Part shown: positions 15,776 to 23,729 of the stretch, one piece after another | Position numbering within the stretch: the stretch's first letter is position 1 | Layout of the letters: each line of letters opens with the position of its first letter | Virus record (IMG/VR): IMGVR_UViG_3300044712_000614 | Coordinates: 1-33,596 of that record | From: a virus | Direction: 5' to 3' (one strand) | Length of the DNA stretch: 33,596 nt | The notes under the pieces: model-generated | What the model saw: only the letters and a program-made list of their open reading frames with translations | What the model was told of the DNA's origin: nothing | Databases searched by the model: none | Made by a program: the position numbers and the translations under genes

Positions 15776-16963
15776 TTACGCCTTGCCCCCGTTGGGCATC
15801 AGCTTGTAGAGCTCGGAATGCTTCGCCTGGCATTCATTCCAGGCGATCTCCCAGGTGGTCTTCGTGGTCGCCATGTGCTGGCGGACGAGATCGACGAAGC
15901 GGTCGGCGGCCGGACGCGTGCCGAGATCCGCGTTCGCGGCGGCCACGCGGGCGGGGTCAACGACCGATTCGACCTTGAGAGCGGCCGGGGCGAAGAGCTC
16001 ATTGACGGCCGCCGGGAGCTTCATGATCTTGTCGCGCCAGTGCTCGCGATCGGCGGCGACGATCCGGCCGGCGGCCGTGGCGCCATCCAGGATGGAGTTG
16101 ACGGAGGTTGCGATCGCATCCGCCTTCTCCTGCTGGAGAGCGGCGCGGAGCGCATCCATTTCGGCGCGCAGGTTGGCGCCCCATGTGCGCTCCTGCAGGA
16201 GGGCGTTCTCCTTTTCCGCGACGATCTTGGCCAGGGCCGCGAGCTGCTGGTCGGCGGTATCCTTCGCGGCGACGGCAGCGGCGAGAGCGTCCTTGAGCTG
16301 CAGCATCTCGGCGCAGCAGTCGGCCAGCTGCTGGGCAACGATGCTCCCATCCATCATGACGGCGGCCACGGCGGCGGAATCGATCGGGGGCGGGACAGCC
16401 TCATTGACGGCCGCGCCGGCGATGTTCGGGCGGGGCGTGATGCCCATCGAGTAGAACGCGACGGGCTCGCAGATCGCGAGGTCATCCTTCTTCTCGGCGG
16501 TCCTGGCCAGGCCCCAGTGCGGCGACGGGGCGAGCGTCTCGTTGGCGGCCAGGATCGTCTTCGCCTCCGGCGTGAAGTCGCCGATCACGACGAGCGCATC
16601 CTCGCCCGCTTCCATGCCCGTGTTCTTGCCGAGACGCGACCAGGCGTTGGCAGCCGTGGCCTTGGCATAGTCCGGATGGCCCATGAAGATGGGCGAGCCG
16701 GAGACGATCCGGCTCAGGCGCCCACGGAAGGAATTGAACGCGGCCATGAGCCGGCCGGCGACCGCCTTATCGAGACGCTGAACGACCTTCTCCTCCTTGC
16801 CTTCGGCGTTCACGATCGTGACGGGCCACATGCCGTAGGGAATGGTCATGCGTCCCTCGACGACGCGTGCGTTGACGGCCGTCGCGCCGGCGACGGAGGG
16901 GAAGTCGGCGACGGCTGAGATCGTGGCGGAGTTGCAGGCAGTCAGAATGACGATGCGCTTCAT
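15776..16963 (-). CDS. I: Prohead protease / scaffold (Mu gpI-like)
   Basis: A 395-residue protein with start 16963 (AAGGAC upstream); a longer frame extends upstream but only shadows the peptidase gene. The N-terminal half has the layout of gpI-type proteases: PIFMGHPDYAKATAANAWSRLG near residues 92-111, where the GHPD His is the likely catalytic His, and VVIGDFTPEAK near residue 147. The C-terminal half is Ala-rich and coiled coil (ADQQLAALAKIVAEKENALLQE), as expected for the internal scaffold that many Mu-like phages make from an in-frame start. A clear catalytic Ser was not assigned. Confidence 0.7.
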   Translation of the reverse strand: MKRIVILTACNSATISAVADFPSVAGATAVNARVVEGRMTIPYGMWPVTIVNAEGKEEKVVQRLDKAVAGRLMAAFNSFRGRLSRIVSGSPIFMGHPDYAKATAANAWSRLGKNTGMEAGEDALVVIGDFTPEAKTILAANETLAPSPHWGLARTAEKKDDLAICEPVAFYSMGITPRPNIAGAAVNEAVPPPIDSAAVAAVMMDGSIVAQQLADCCAEMLQLKDALAAAVAAKDTADQQLAALAKIVAEKENALLQERTWGANLRAEMDALRAALQQEKADAIATSVNSILDGATAAGRIVAADREHWRDKIMKLPAAVNELFAPAALKVESVVDPARVAAANADLGTRPAADRFVDLVRQHMATTKTTWEIAWNECQAKHSELYKLMPNGGKA

Positions 16964-17001
16964 GCTGAGGTCCTTTCGGTGTTCGTGTTTCGAGATCGTG
17001 C

Positions 17002-17787
17002 TCACGCCGCGTCCTCCTCGACGAGCGTGATGGTCCAGAAGTCGGCGGAGAGATCGGAGTTCACCAGATACTTGAATGGCATGTAGAAGTAGCCCTTGTC
17101 GCCCCAGGCCTCGCCCCAGGAGTTGCGAACGATGAACTGCAGGCTCTGGGAGTCGTAGCCGACAGCCATCACTGCATGGCCGCCCAGGAGCCGCTCCCCA
17201 GGGCCGGGCATGGGGACGACGCCGGCCTTCGCCACCGACTGAGTCTCGAAGGACTCGTAGACACTGAACCCGAAGACGAAGGGATGCCCGGCGGCAAGGC
17301 AGACCTGGAAGTCGGTGATGGTCTGGCGCAGCCGCTGGTACTTGAGCACCTGGTGGTCGAGCGCGTGACGGTAGCACTTGATCGAGGGCTTGCGCGTGAA
17401 GCGCGAGGTCACGTAGGGCCATTCGGATTCCGGGCACACTCCCTGCCGAACGACGCTCTTGATGCCGTCGCGGAGCATGGCGCCGGAGTCCTGGTCGACC
17501 GTGCCTTCGATCTTGCGCTCGTTCCAGTAGATGAACAGGCGGGACGGGACGAAGGATTCCGCCACAGACCCACGCAGACAGCCACGGACCTGCTCGAACT
17601 GGTGCGCAGCGCCGATGGCGTTCGCCGTGCAGCTTCCCAGCTCCCCCTGGTTGTAGACGGCCGGACACTGGGCGCGGAGATCCACCTTGGGGGGAAGCTG
17701 GAGCGGATCATAGCCTCTGGGCGTCCAGAGGTAGTAGAGATCGCGGTGATCGGGTAGATCCGGGACCCATCCGTAGCGGCGGCTCAT
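17002..17787 (-). CDS. Papain-like (C1A) cysteine peptidase
   Basis: A 261-residue protein with AAGGGG upstream of the ATG at 17787. All papain landmarks are visible: the oxyanion Gln and nucleophile Cys in YNQGELGSCTANAIGAAHQF (Q47, C53), the His in GGHAVMAVGYD (H204) and the Asn in VRNSWGEAWGDKGYFYMP (N222). There is no signal peptide and little room for a pro-region (about 34 residues before the PPKVDLR start of the mature-like domain). It lies between DUF1353 and the prohead protease. Possible roles are lysis, head maturation or cleavage of a host or surface protein. It is expected to be an active peptidase because all active-site residues are present. Confidence 0.85.
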   Translation of the reverse strand: MSRRYGWVPDLPDHRDLYYLWTPRGYDPLQLPPKVDLRAQCPAVYNQGELGSCTANAIGAAHQFEQVRGCLRGSVAESFVPSRLFIYWNERKIEGTVDQDSGAMLRDGIKSVVRQGVCPESEWPYVTSRFTRKPSIKCYRHALDHQVLKYQRLRQTITDFQVCLAAGHPFVFGFSVYESFETQSVAKAGVVPMPGPGERLLGGHAVMAVGYDSQSLQFIVRNSWGEAWGDKGYFYMPFKYLVNSDLSADFWTITLVEEDAA

Positions 17788-18140
17788 CGAATTTCCCCTT
17801 TCTTGGAGGCCTTGCGAGATTTGCCCCTGCAAATCGACGCTATGCCCTTGCAAACCGTTTCGGGGTCGCCGCGTCGGGTGTCCGGACGCGTTTCCGGCCG
17901 GCCCGTTGTAGGGCATCGTGGGGGCTCGGCGCTGGCAGCGCCGGCCAAGGGGCAAGTGTCATGGGGCAAGGGGGCGGAATTGAGGCCCTGCAGCCCCTGG
18001 ATGGCGGCCTGCTGGTCGTTGATCTGGCGGCGGCACTCCTGGGCGTCGAAGTGATGCCCCTCCTGGACGTGCTCCTTCTCCTGGATCTCGCGCAGGTGAA
18101 TGCGCTCGGCCAGGCAGTTGATGGCGGTCTGGTACTTCAT
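17784..18140 (-). CDS. Small coiled-coil protein with basic Pro-rich tail, unknown
   Basis: A 118-residue protein coupled by ATGA overlap to the peptidase downstream and by a short overlap to DUF1353 upstream. The first 50 residues are helical and charged (ERIHLREIQEKEHVQEG, CRRQINDQQAAIQGLQGL). The rest is Pro/Arg-rich and probably disordered, ending in a basic SRKASKKGEIR. It might be an accessory or inhibitor of the peptidase; there is no direct evidence. Confidence 0.45.
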   Translation of the reverse strand: MKYQTAINCLAERIHLREIQEKEHVQEGHHFDAQECRRQINDQQAAIQGLQGLNSAPLPHDTCPLAGAASAEPPRCPTTGRPETRPDTRRGDPETVCKGIASICRGKSRKASKKGEIR

Positions 18141-18604
18141 GCGAACACGGCTCTCTGGGTTGGGGGTCTGGGCTTAACGTCGCGCTTCCATGAGAACCAA
18201 CCGAACATCCGAACGGCGCGGTACATGAGCCAGGCACTCGACGGGCGGCATCCGACGTAGATCATGATCTCGTAGAAGAGCGCATCGGCCTCGGCCCTGT
18301 CGCAGAGACTGAAGTCGATGTAGTGCTCCGCGTACACTCGATCGTGGAACAACGCGGCGATGCCGTAAGGATTTCCCGTGAGGCCAGCCGGAGGGAATAC
18401 GCGCCAGAGGAACCGGGGGATCGAGGCGAAGTCAAACTCGAAGCCGCCCAGCACTCGGCAAAGTCGGCCCGTGAACCGGCCGCGCGACACGCGATAGGAG
18501 ATGGAACGCGCCACCCTCCATTTCCGGCCGTCGATGTACTCAACCATAAGAGGCAGGCCCTCGAAGCGGTCATCACGATCAGCGATGAGGCAGGCGGAAT
18601 TCAT
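18137..18604 (-). CDS. DUF1353 family protein
   Basis: A 155-residue protein with start 18604, where its ATG overlaps the portal TGA. Signature segments are present: FEFDFASIPRFLWRVFPPAG, then YGIAALFHDRVYAEHY, then a helix with CDRAEADALFYEIMIYVG. These match DUF1353, a family common in tailed phages and often found near lysis or head genes, with no proven function. The conserved HD pair and the Asp in 'RAEAD' suggest metal binding. Confidence 0.75.
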   Translation of the reverse strand: MNSACLIADRDDRFEGLPLMVEYIDGRKWRVARSISYRVSRGRFTGRLCRVLGGFEFDFASIPRFLWRVFPPAGLTGNPYGIAALFHDRVYAEHYIDFSLCDRAEADALFYEIMIYVGCRPSSAWLMYRAVRMFGWFSWKRDVKPRPPTQRAVFA

Positions 18605-20199
18605 GCGGTTGCCTCCGAGAGCTTCGCTTCGTTCTGCTGGAGCGCATTGACGACGCACGTGCCGAGCATGCCTTCGCCGATCTTGGCGAGCCGGGCGATG
18701 TTCTCCTGGGTGAGCAGCTGCGGAGGCATCTCCTTGATGGCTGCCTCCACAAGGTCGATGTACTCCGACTGCGTGGCCCGTTCAGGCAGCGATGCTTCCA
18801 GATCCGCAAGCCACTTCTCGAACATCCGAGCGCGGCCCTTCAGGGTTTCATCGATGGCCTCTTGCACGAGATCGTTGCGGATCTCCTCCGCGCGCGCGGC
18901 CTGACCTACGGACGCGAGATCCTGTCTGGTGATGAGCGAGTTCGCAGCACGCACAGCCGGCAGTACCCCAGGCGACATGGGCGCCGGCGGGACGAGAACG
19001 GTCTGGCCCGGCTGCGGCAGTGTGCGCTGGTAGCGTTGGGCAAGGTCCTCCTGGGTGAAGGGGAAGTTGCGCTCGGCCAGGAATCGATCGACCTCGATGT
19101 CGGCTTTGACATCCGACTTCGCGCTGGTCTTCCACTCGACCCATGCGAGCGGCTCCTCGTCGAAGCGGTACCGGATGACCGGGAGCACAACGTACTCGTT
19201 GAGCGCCTCGGAGATCATCATCCCGTCGTCCTGTTCCAGAATGACGGACTCCGTGCCCTGCACGGTGACGCCGCTCTGATTCGGGCCGCCGGCGGAATCG
19301 GTCATGAGGTTGCCGCCGCGCCACAGAACCGTGATGGCCTTGACCATCGCCTCGTACATCTGCGGCCAGGGGAGCGTGCCCTTGAGCGCCATCTCGATCG
19401 GGTTGATGCTGACGCCGTCGCCCGTGACCATCTTGAGATCGAAGCTGAAGTTGTCCACGGCGTCTTCGAGCGTGCGCCATTCGTCGCTGTCGGGAGAGGC
19501 ATTGGTCTTGCCGTGGATGCCTGGCCCGACGCGGCCGTTGTAGATGGCCCAGTCGGTGAGGGCCATGCGCTTGAGGAGGTACAGGACCGACGTGGCCGCC
19601 ATGAGCCCGTCGCCTCGCGTGATGAGCCAACCATCGGGCTCCAGGGGGACGCCCTCGATCGCCAGATCCTGGGGAAGGTACCGCAGATTCCCGGTCGTGC
19701 GTTCGAACCACCACAGCGGCATGGCGGTTGTCTGGAGCGTGAGCCCTTCCGGCCTGGGTTGCCACACGATCTCATGCACCTGCCACTGGAACCCGATGGC
19801 CCGCATCATCTGCCGGGCGAGCGTGGTAGTTCCGCCCTTGTTCGATGGATCGAGCACGTCGGCCGCAGTCAGGTTGTCCAGGGCAAACGTGATGGCATCG
19901 ATGTGCCGGCGCACGGCCGGGCTATCCGGCTTCTGGCCCGGAGCGGCGACGACCTTGTACCCGTAGCGGGGCACGGCCTTATGGCGCTTGTTGCAGTCCG
20001 CGCCAACGCGATCGTCGCGCCACTGGATGGCGTGCCACAGGAGGGCCGTCTCGCGAAGGTAGCCACGGGTGAAGCTGTCGAGATACGAGGAGAGGTTCTC
20101 GGGCGTGAGCTGTGGGATCGGGTTGGGCGCGAAGCGGATCGCGTCGGTAACGCGGGCGGAACTGACGGCCGTGGACTTGGTCTTGCGGGGCTTGCTCAT
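18601..20199 (-). CDS. Portal protein (Mu gp29 / DUF935)
   Basis: A 532-residue protein with the ATG at 20199 overlapping the terminase TGA. It has DUF935 landmarks: ETALLWHAIQWRDDRV near residue 55, VHEIVWQPRPEG near 140, LMAATSVLYLLKRMALTDWAIYNGRVGPG in the middle and the C-terminal ITRQDLASVGQAARAEEI. Portal proteins form the dodecameric ring at the head vertex through which DNA enters and leaves. Order (small terminase, large terminase, portal) is as in Mu. Confidence 0.85.
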   Translation of the reverse strand: MSKPRKTKSTAVSSARVTDAIRFAPNPIPQLTPENLSSYLDSFTRGYLRETALLWHAIQWRDDRVGADCNKRHKAVPRYGYKVVAAPGQKPDSPAVRRHIDAITFALDNLTAADVLDPSNKGGTTTLARQMMRAIGFQWQVHEIVWQPRPEGLTLQTTAMPLWWFERTTGNLRYLPQDLAIEGVPLEPDGWLITRGDGLMAATSVLYLLKRMALTDWAIYNGRVGPGIHGKTNASPDSDEWRTLEDAVDNFSFDLKMVTGDGVSINPIEMALKGTLPWPQMYEAMVKAITVLWRGGNLMTDSAGGPNQSGVTVQGTESVILEQDDGMMISEALNEYVVLPVIRYRFDEEPLAWVEWKTSAKSDVKADIEVDRFLAERNFPFTQEDLAQRYQRTLPQPGQTVLVPPAPMSPGVLPAVRAANSLITRQDLASVGQAARAEEIRNDLVQEAIDETLKGRARMFEKWLADLEASLPERATQSEYIDLVEAAIKEMPPQLLTQENIARLAKIGEGMLGTCVVNALQQNEAKLSEATA

Positions 20200-21866
20200 G
20201 CGCAGATCCTCCTGGCGCGCTGCGGGACAGCCCGGCCGCGCGACGCTCGCTCTGCCGTCGGGTGCTGGACAACATCGCCGCCGCCGCCCCACTTCTTCTT
20301 GGACACGCCGCACGACCCGGCCGAGTTGAGCACGTGGAACGAGATCTTCCCGCTGTCGAAGGTGTCGCCGTGGCCGCCATCGGTGTCGACCTCGCAGCCA
20401 TAGACGCCGTGATCCTTGATGACGGAGCGGTGGTCTTTCTTGAAGTAGGCTTCCGGGGGCAGGACACAACGGTTGTCGTTGATCTCGGCAGTGTACAAGT
20501 CCCCGGTGAAGGTCTTGTAGTTGACCGACGTTTTGTACCCTGACGGAAGAGGGTCGACCGTTTCGCCTGAGACAATGATATCGACGGGAATGAGCGAGGC
20601 GAACTCCTGACGCGTCTCGTCGGCGAAGTACTTCTCATTCGATCCATCGATGCCCATGCGTCGGGCCGGCGCGCCGGCCGCCTTGCAGCACTCCACGATT
20701 CGCCTCATGCGTTCACGTGCGATCTTCGCGTTGCGGGTTTTCCAGAGCGCATTCAGCACGGTTGCATACTCGATGCCGTTGCGCTGCGTGACGCTGACAC
20801 TCGTCGGGTTACTCATGCCCTGCTCGGTAGTGGCGACATCGACGCCGATCCCCGTGGGCAAGCCCGGAATGACATGGCCGCGAAGCCAGGCGACCACGCG
20901 CTCGAAGTCGCGGTCGTTGTCGCAGTAGATGCATGCGCACTTCCCGATGCCGCGTTGCTGGGCGGTGTGCAGGGCGAGTGCGTCGATCGCGGCCGAGCCG
21001 CCGGCTTCGTGGACGAGCATGTAGTTCCACTTGCGGGCGTTGGGGCTCATGCCGGCGAGGGCCTTCTCCAGGGGCATGGGCTCGCCGGTCTTCTTGTCGA
21101 AAAGCGTGTGGCCGGCGGCGTAGGCGTCAGCCAGATCCACGCGGTGGACGAGGATGCCCGTCTGCGAGATGTAGAAGTGCCCCTTGGGATCGGGCTTGAA
21201 CGTGCCGACGTCCTTGGGGAGCGTCATTTCGTAGCCGGGATGGCGATCGTCGCCGCAGAGGTTGCTGGCGTAGATGAGCCGGAAGGTCGGGTCGGTGTCG
21301 ATGATGGGATCGGTAGCGAGCTGGAGATCGCGCTCCAGCTCGGGGTGTGTGAATTGCTGCTCGTCGCGGAACACCCAGCCGCCCCACCCGCGAGCCGTTG
21401 CCGGATTCGGGGCGATGACGAGCAGTCTCGAATATCGGGTCTTGTCAAAGTAGAGGCGGAACTCCAGGCGCTTCGACTTGTAGAGATCGGCGTAGTCGTC
21501 GTCGGTGAGGGAGCGGTAGGACTTCCCTGTCTCCGAGTTGGCGGCCACCAGGTTCACATCGCTCCCCTGGGCGGAGTTCTCCAGGGCCATCTTGAGCGCG
21601 GCGGCCTCCTGCTGGATCTTGATGGCTTGCTCGGTGGCGGAGAGCGTCATGCTCACCAGCTCGGAGCCAACGAGGAGCGAGGCCGATGCGGCGATGACCG
21701 ATTGCCCTGGAGCCGAGGACATGGCGTCGAACGCCATCGATCCGAGCGTCGTCGATTTGCGGCCGCGCCGGGTCCAGAACAGGTACATGACGCGCGTCTG
21801 GCGGGCGGCCACCATGGCGTGCTTCTCGTACTCGCGGCGCTGCCACTGTTTGATCGGGGCGGTCAC
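20196..21866 (-). CDS. Terminase large subunit (Mu gp28-like)
   Basis: A 556-residue protein. It starts with GTG at 21866, which overlaps the small-terminase TGA (GTGA). Motor motifs: a Walker A-like LFWTRRGRKSTT (K37) and a Walker B-like GWGGWVFRDEQQF (D168, E169). Nuclease-like acidic residues are seen at GIGVDVATTEQ (D343), GIDGSNEKYF (D407) and GGHGDTFDS (H499, D501, D504), the usual RNase H-like spacing. It drives headful packaging of transposed phage DNA. Confidence 0.85.
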   Translation of the reverse strand: MTAPIKQWQRREYEKHAMVAARQTRVMYLFWTRRGRKSTTLGSMAFDAMSSAPGQSVIAASASLLVGSELVSMTLSATEQAIKIQQEAAALKMALENSAQGSDVNLVAANSETGKSYRSLTDDDYADLYKSKRLEFRLYFDKTRYSRLLVIAPNPATARGWGGWVFRDEQQFTHPELERDLQLATDPIIDTDPTFRLIYASNLCGDDRHPGYEMTLPKDVGTFKPDPKGHFYISQTGILVHRVDLADAYAAGHTLFDKKTGEPMPLEKALAGMSPNARKWNYMLVHEAGGSAAIDALALHTAQQRGIGKCACIYCDNDRDFERVVAWLRGHVIPGLPTGIGVDVATTEQGMSNPTSVSVTQRNGIEYATVLNALWKTRNAKIARERMRRIVECCKAAGAPARRMGIDGSNEKYFADETRQEFASLIPVDIIVSGETVDPLPSGYKTSVNYKTFTGDLYTAEINDNRCVLPPEAYFKKDHRSVIKDHGVYGCEVDTDGGHGDTFDSGKISFHVLNSAGSCGVSKKKWGGGGDVVQHPTAERASRGRAVPQRARRICA

Positions 21867-22420
21867 TTGGGCAACGCAACCTTTCCTGACTTCTCCAGCT
21901 CGTCCACGTCCCGGAGGAACTCCCGGCGGATGGCGGCGATCTTTTCGGCGCGGGGTGCTGTGCTCTCGGCGATCTGGCGGAGGCGGTCCTGGTCGAATCG
22001 ATCGAGGATGTTCTCGGCAGCGGCGTTTTCGAATTGGTCACGCGCGAGCCTGACGGTGTCCTCCCTGGACCGCTGCCGGCGGAGCGCGATGTGGAGCTTC
22101 GCGTCTTTGGTCTTCAGGGCCTGGATCTCGAACACAGCCTGCGCGGCCTTGTTGATCTTGTCGTCATCCAGGGCGAAGCCAGGCATCGCCTTGAGGTCGG
22201 TCTTGAGTTGATCGGCGAGCGAAGCGGCTTCTTCGATCTGGCTGGTGACGTAGTACCAGCCGTAGAAGTCGCTGAGGGCGGCCGGCGATGTGGTGATCCC
22301 GAGCTCCTTGGCGATCTTCTGCAGGGTCGCCTTCTGCGTGCCTGTCTCCAGCCAGCCGATGACCTTGACCTGGTCGAGCTTGGGCAGCGTCTTGAGCTTG
22401 GAGTCTCCGCGCGGCTTCAT
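21863..22420 (-). CDS. Terminase small subunit (Mu gp27 / DUF3486-like)
   Basis: A 185-residue protein with ATG at 22420 by ATGA overlap. It begins with a basic, helical domain (KLKTLPKLDQVKVIGWLETGTQKATLQKIAKELGITTSPAALSDFY) that resembles an HTH DNA-binding domain, followed by a long helical region rich in Ala, Asp, Glu and Arg (DRFDQDRLRQIAESTAPRAEKIAAI). This layout is that of DUF3486 proteins encoded just before the large terminase in Mu-like phages. Confidence 0.8.
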   Translation of the reverse strand: MKPRGDSKLKTLPKLDQVKVIGWLETGTQKATLQKIAKELGITTSPAALSDFYGWYYVTSQIEEAASLADQLKTDLKAMPGFALDDDKINKAAQAVFEIQALKTKDAKLHIALRRQRSREDTVRLARDQFENAAAENILDRFDQDRLRQIAESTAPRAEKIAAIRREFLRDVDELEKSGKVALPK

Positions 22421-22671
22421 GCGAGGGCGGCTCTCCCTTCATCGGTGAGCGTCCATTTCGGCTGCTTGAAGTTGTCGAGGACACCAGTGATCCACAGGTT
22501 GGACTGCATCATTTTGATGGCTGCATCGAACTCGGCTCGCAAGGGCGCGGGGGAGATCACGAGGCAGGCCTGGGCGTAGAACGCCTTCTCGGGGAGAAGG
22601 TACCTGCTGCTCTGCGCGAGGATGTTGAGCAGTTCCTTCTGGATGTAGATCTCTCTCTCTTCCCTCGTCAT
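22417..22671 (-). CDS. Small winged-helix-like protein, unknown
   Basis: An 84-residue protein just upstream of the small terminase, coupled by ATGA. It is helical at the N-terminus (REEREIYIQKELLNILAQ) and ends with KWTLTDEGRAALA, the strand-turn-strand and helix typical of winged-helix DNA-binding proteins. It occupies the place of Mu gp26. A role in packaging or late regulation is possible. Confidence 0.55.
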   Translation of the reverse strand: MTREEREIYIQKELLNILAQSSRYLLPEKAFYAQACLVISPAPLRAEFDAAIKMMQSNLWITGVLDNFKQPKWTLTDEGRAALA

Positions 22672-22672
22672 G

Positions 22673-23071
22673 TCAGCCGCCCTCTGTTAGGCCTCGCATT
22701 TCGGCGATCGATATTGCGCAGGCGTTGATCTTCTCGTGAACGCCTCCGATATCGGTCTTGATCTCAAGCCGAAGCGCATCGGTTCTCTCCTTATGCTCCT
22801 CCTCCGTCTTTCGCAGCTCCTCATGGACGACGGATTTGAACTGCTCGGCGGCGACTTGGATCATCAGTCTGAAGTCGGTGCGTTGCTGGTCGTGGAACTG
22901 ATTGCACTGCTCAACGGTCATGAGTTTTGGCGCGGCGGTTACCTGCAGAGGCTGCGGCGTGATCTCGCGCTTCTCGCTCTTCCCCAGGACGCCACGCAGC
23001 TCGCGGAGGAAGCCCAGCACCACAACGGCACAGGCAATGAAGATCCCAACATCTCTGAAGTCCGGCGTCAT
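22673..23071 (-). CDS. Mu gp25-like membrane / coiled-coil protein (DUF2730-like)
   Basis: A 132-residue protein. I choose the start at 23071 for its AGGAG site. It has one N-terminal membrane segment (VGIFIACAVVVLGFLREL, residues about 8-25) and then a charged coiled-coil region (FKSVVHEELRKTEEEHKERTDALRLEIKTDIGGVHEKIN). This is the layout of Mu gp25/DUF2730 proteins at the head of the packaging genes. It might act in lysis or membrane-linked assembly. It is the first gene after the long leader. Confidence 0.6.
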   Translation of the reverse strand: MTPDFRDVGIFIACAVVVLGFLRELRGVLGKSEKREITPQPLQVTAAPKLMTVEQCNQFHDQQRTDFRLMIQVAAEQFKSVVHEELRKTEEEHKERTDALRLEIKTDIGGVHEKINACAISIAEMRGLTEGG

Positions 23072-23159
23072 AGAGAGACTCCTGAAGGAATGGGTTGCAG
23101 GGCATGAGGGAGAAAGGATCGGGGCGAGGAGCACCAGGGAAGGCGGTGCGAAAGAAGGA

Positions 23160-23193
23160 GGGGGCGGGCCGGGCGTGACGCGGCCGCGCCCCC
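23160..23193 (-). terminator. GC-rich hairpin in the late leader
   Basis: GGGGGCGGGCCG (23160-23171) can pair with CGGCCGCGCCCCC (23181-23193), leaving a loop of about 9 bases and one bulge. It lies between the upstream palindrome and the first late gene. No T tract is seen. It could be an attenuator, an antitermination target or an RNA-stability element. Confidence 0.45.
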
Positions 23194-23298
23194 AGGTACT
23201 GGAGCGTGCGGACTGAGATGTTGATGGGCGTCTACATGCTGATCCTCCTTTGAAGATCTTGTCTGCGGATGAACAGCTGCGCTATTCCTTCGCTTCAA

Positions 23299-23321
23299 CA
23301 TGGGATCACTATGATCACATG
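23299..23321. promoter_or_regulatory. 23-bp palindrome, candidate activator/repressor site for late genes
   Basis: The arms read CATG-GGATCA and TGATC-ACATG around a central CTA. Nine of the 11 arm pairs match; the mismatches are at the fifth pair and next to the centre. It lies about 230 bases upstream of the first packaging gene and just past the stop of the preceding gene. In Mu, late and middle promoters are activated by C and Mor, which bind dyads next to the -35 region. A comparable role here is inference. Confidence 0.5.
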
Positions 23322-23396
23322 CCAGGGGAAAGCGTTACGGTTGCGTGCGCTGGATGCGCTAGATGGGCGCGAAAACGATTTGCTGCGTCGCCGGAA

Positions 23397-23729
23397 TTAG
23401 AACGACCGCCAGATCTGGAGGGCGCACTGCGCCAGGAACGCGAGGACGGCAAAGCAGATCGTCCAGACGGCCATCGTGTAGAAAAGGCCGACCATGCGTT
23501 TGATCTCCCGCACCTCGGCGGTGATCCCGCGCACGAGATCGTTGGTGCAGCGTGCCGACTGCTCGTAGGCAACCTGATCCTGCGAGCGCTTGCTCGACAT
23601 GGCGGCAGCAACGGTCGGGATCTCCAGCGGCGTGTTGCAGTTCGGGCAGTCGAGAAGCTGGCCGATCATCGCCTGGTCGGCTTCGAGGGGATGCTGGCAT
23701 GAACTACAACTGAAGCGGATGGTGCTCAT
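23397..23729 (-). CDS. Zinc-ribbon protein with C-terminal membrane segment
   Basis: A 110-residue protein starting at 23729. The N-terminus has two CxxC pairs (FSCSSCQHPL and LLDCPNCNTPLEIP) forming a zinc ribbon. A charged linker follows (RCTNDLVRGITAEVREIKRM), then a membrane helix close to the C-terminus (MAVWTICFAVLAFLAQCAL). The Cys residues and membrane anchor suggest a regulatory or lysis-related membrane protein, but the family is not recognised. It overlaps the 3' end of the upstream gene. Confidence 0.6.
   Translation of the reverse strand: MSTIRFSCSSCQHPLEADQAMIGQLLDCPNCNTPLEIPTVAAAMSSKRSQDQVAYEQSARCTNDLVRGITAEVREIKRMVGLFYTMAVWTICFAVLAFLAQCALQIWRSF

Larger units (their letters stand above)
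23072..23396 (-). promoter_or_regulatory. Late operon leader region, no convincing gene
   Basis: The only intergenic stretch over 300 bases in the leftward region. It holds a 23-bp palindrome (23299-23321), an AAGGAGG followed by ATG-TAG (23250-23232, minus strand) and a GC-rich hairpin (23160-23193). Weak promoter elements can be proposed (TTGAAG at 23298-23293 minus, with a poor -10), as expected for an activator-dependent late promoter. Open frames here are low-complexity and unconvincing. Confidence 0.5.

Noticed and set aside
15134-16918. Open frame of 594 codons on the plus strand across the decoration and protease/scaffold genes
   Set aside because: Antisense shadow of the minus-strand late genes; rich in Arg, Gly, Asp and His, and without a good ribosome site.
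16964-17668. Upstream extension of the protease/scaffold frame
   Set aside because: It runs through the papain-like peptidase gene in another frame; the ATG at 16963 has a ribosome site and a normal gpI-like N-terminus.
23068-23301. 77-codon minus-strand frame in the late leader
   Set aside because: Pro/Ser/His/Arg-rich, no ribosome site before its ATG at 23301; treated as non-coding leader.
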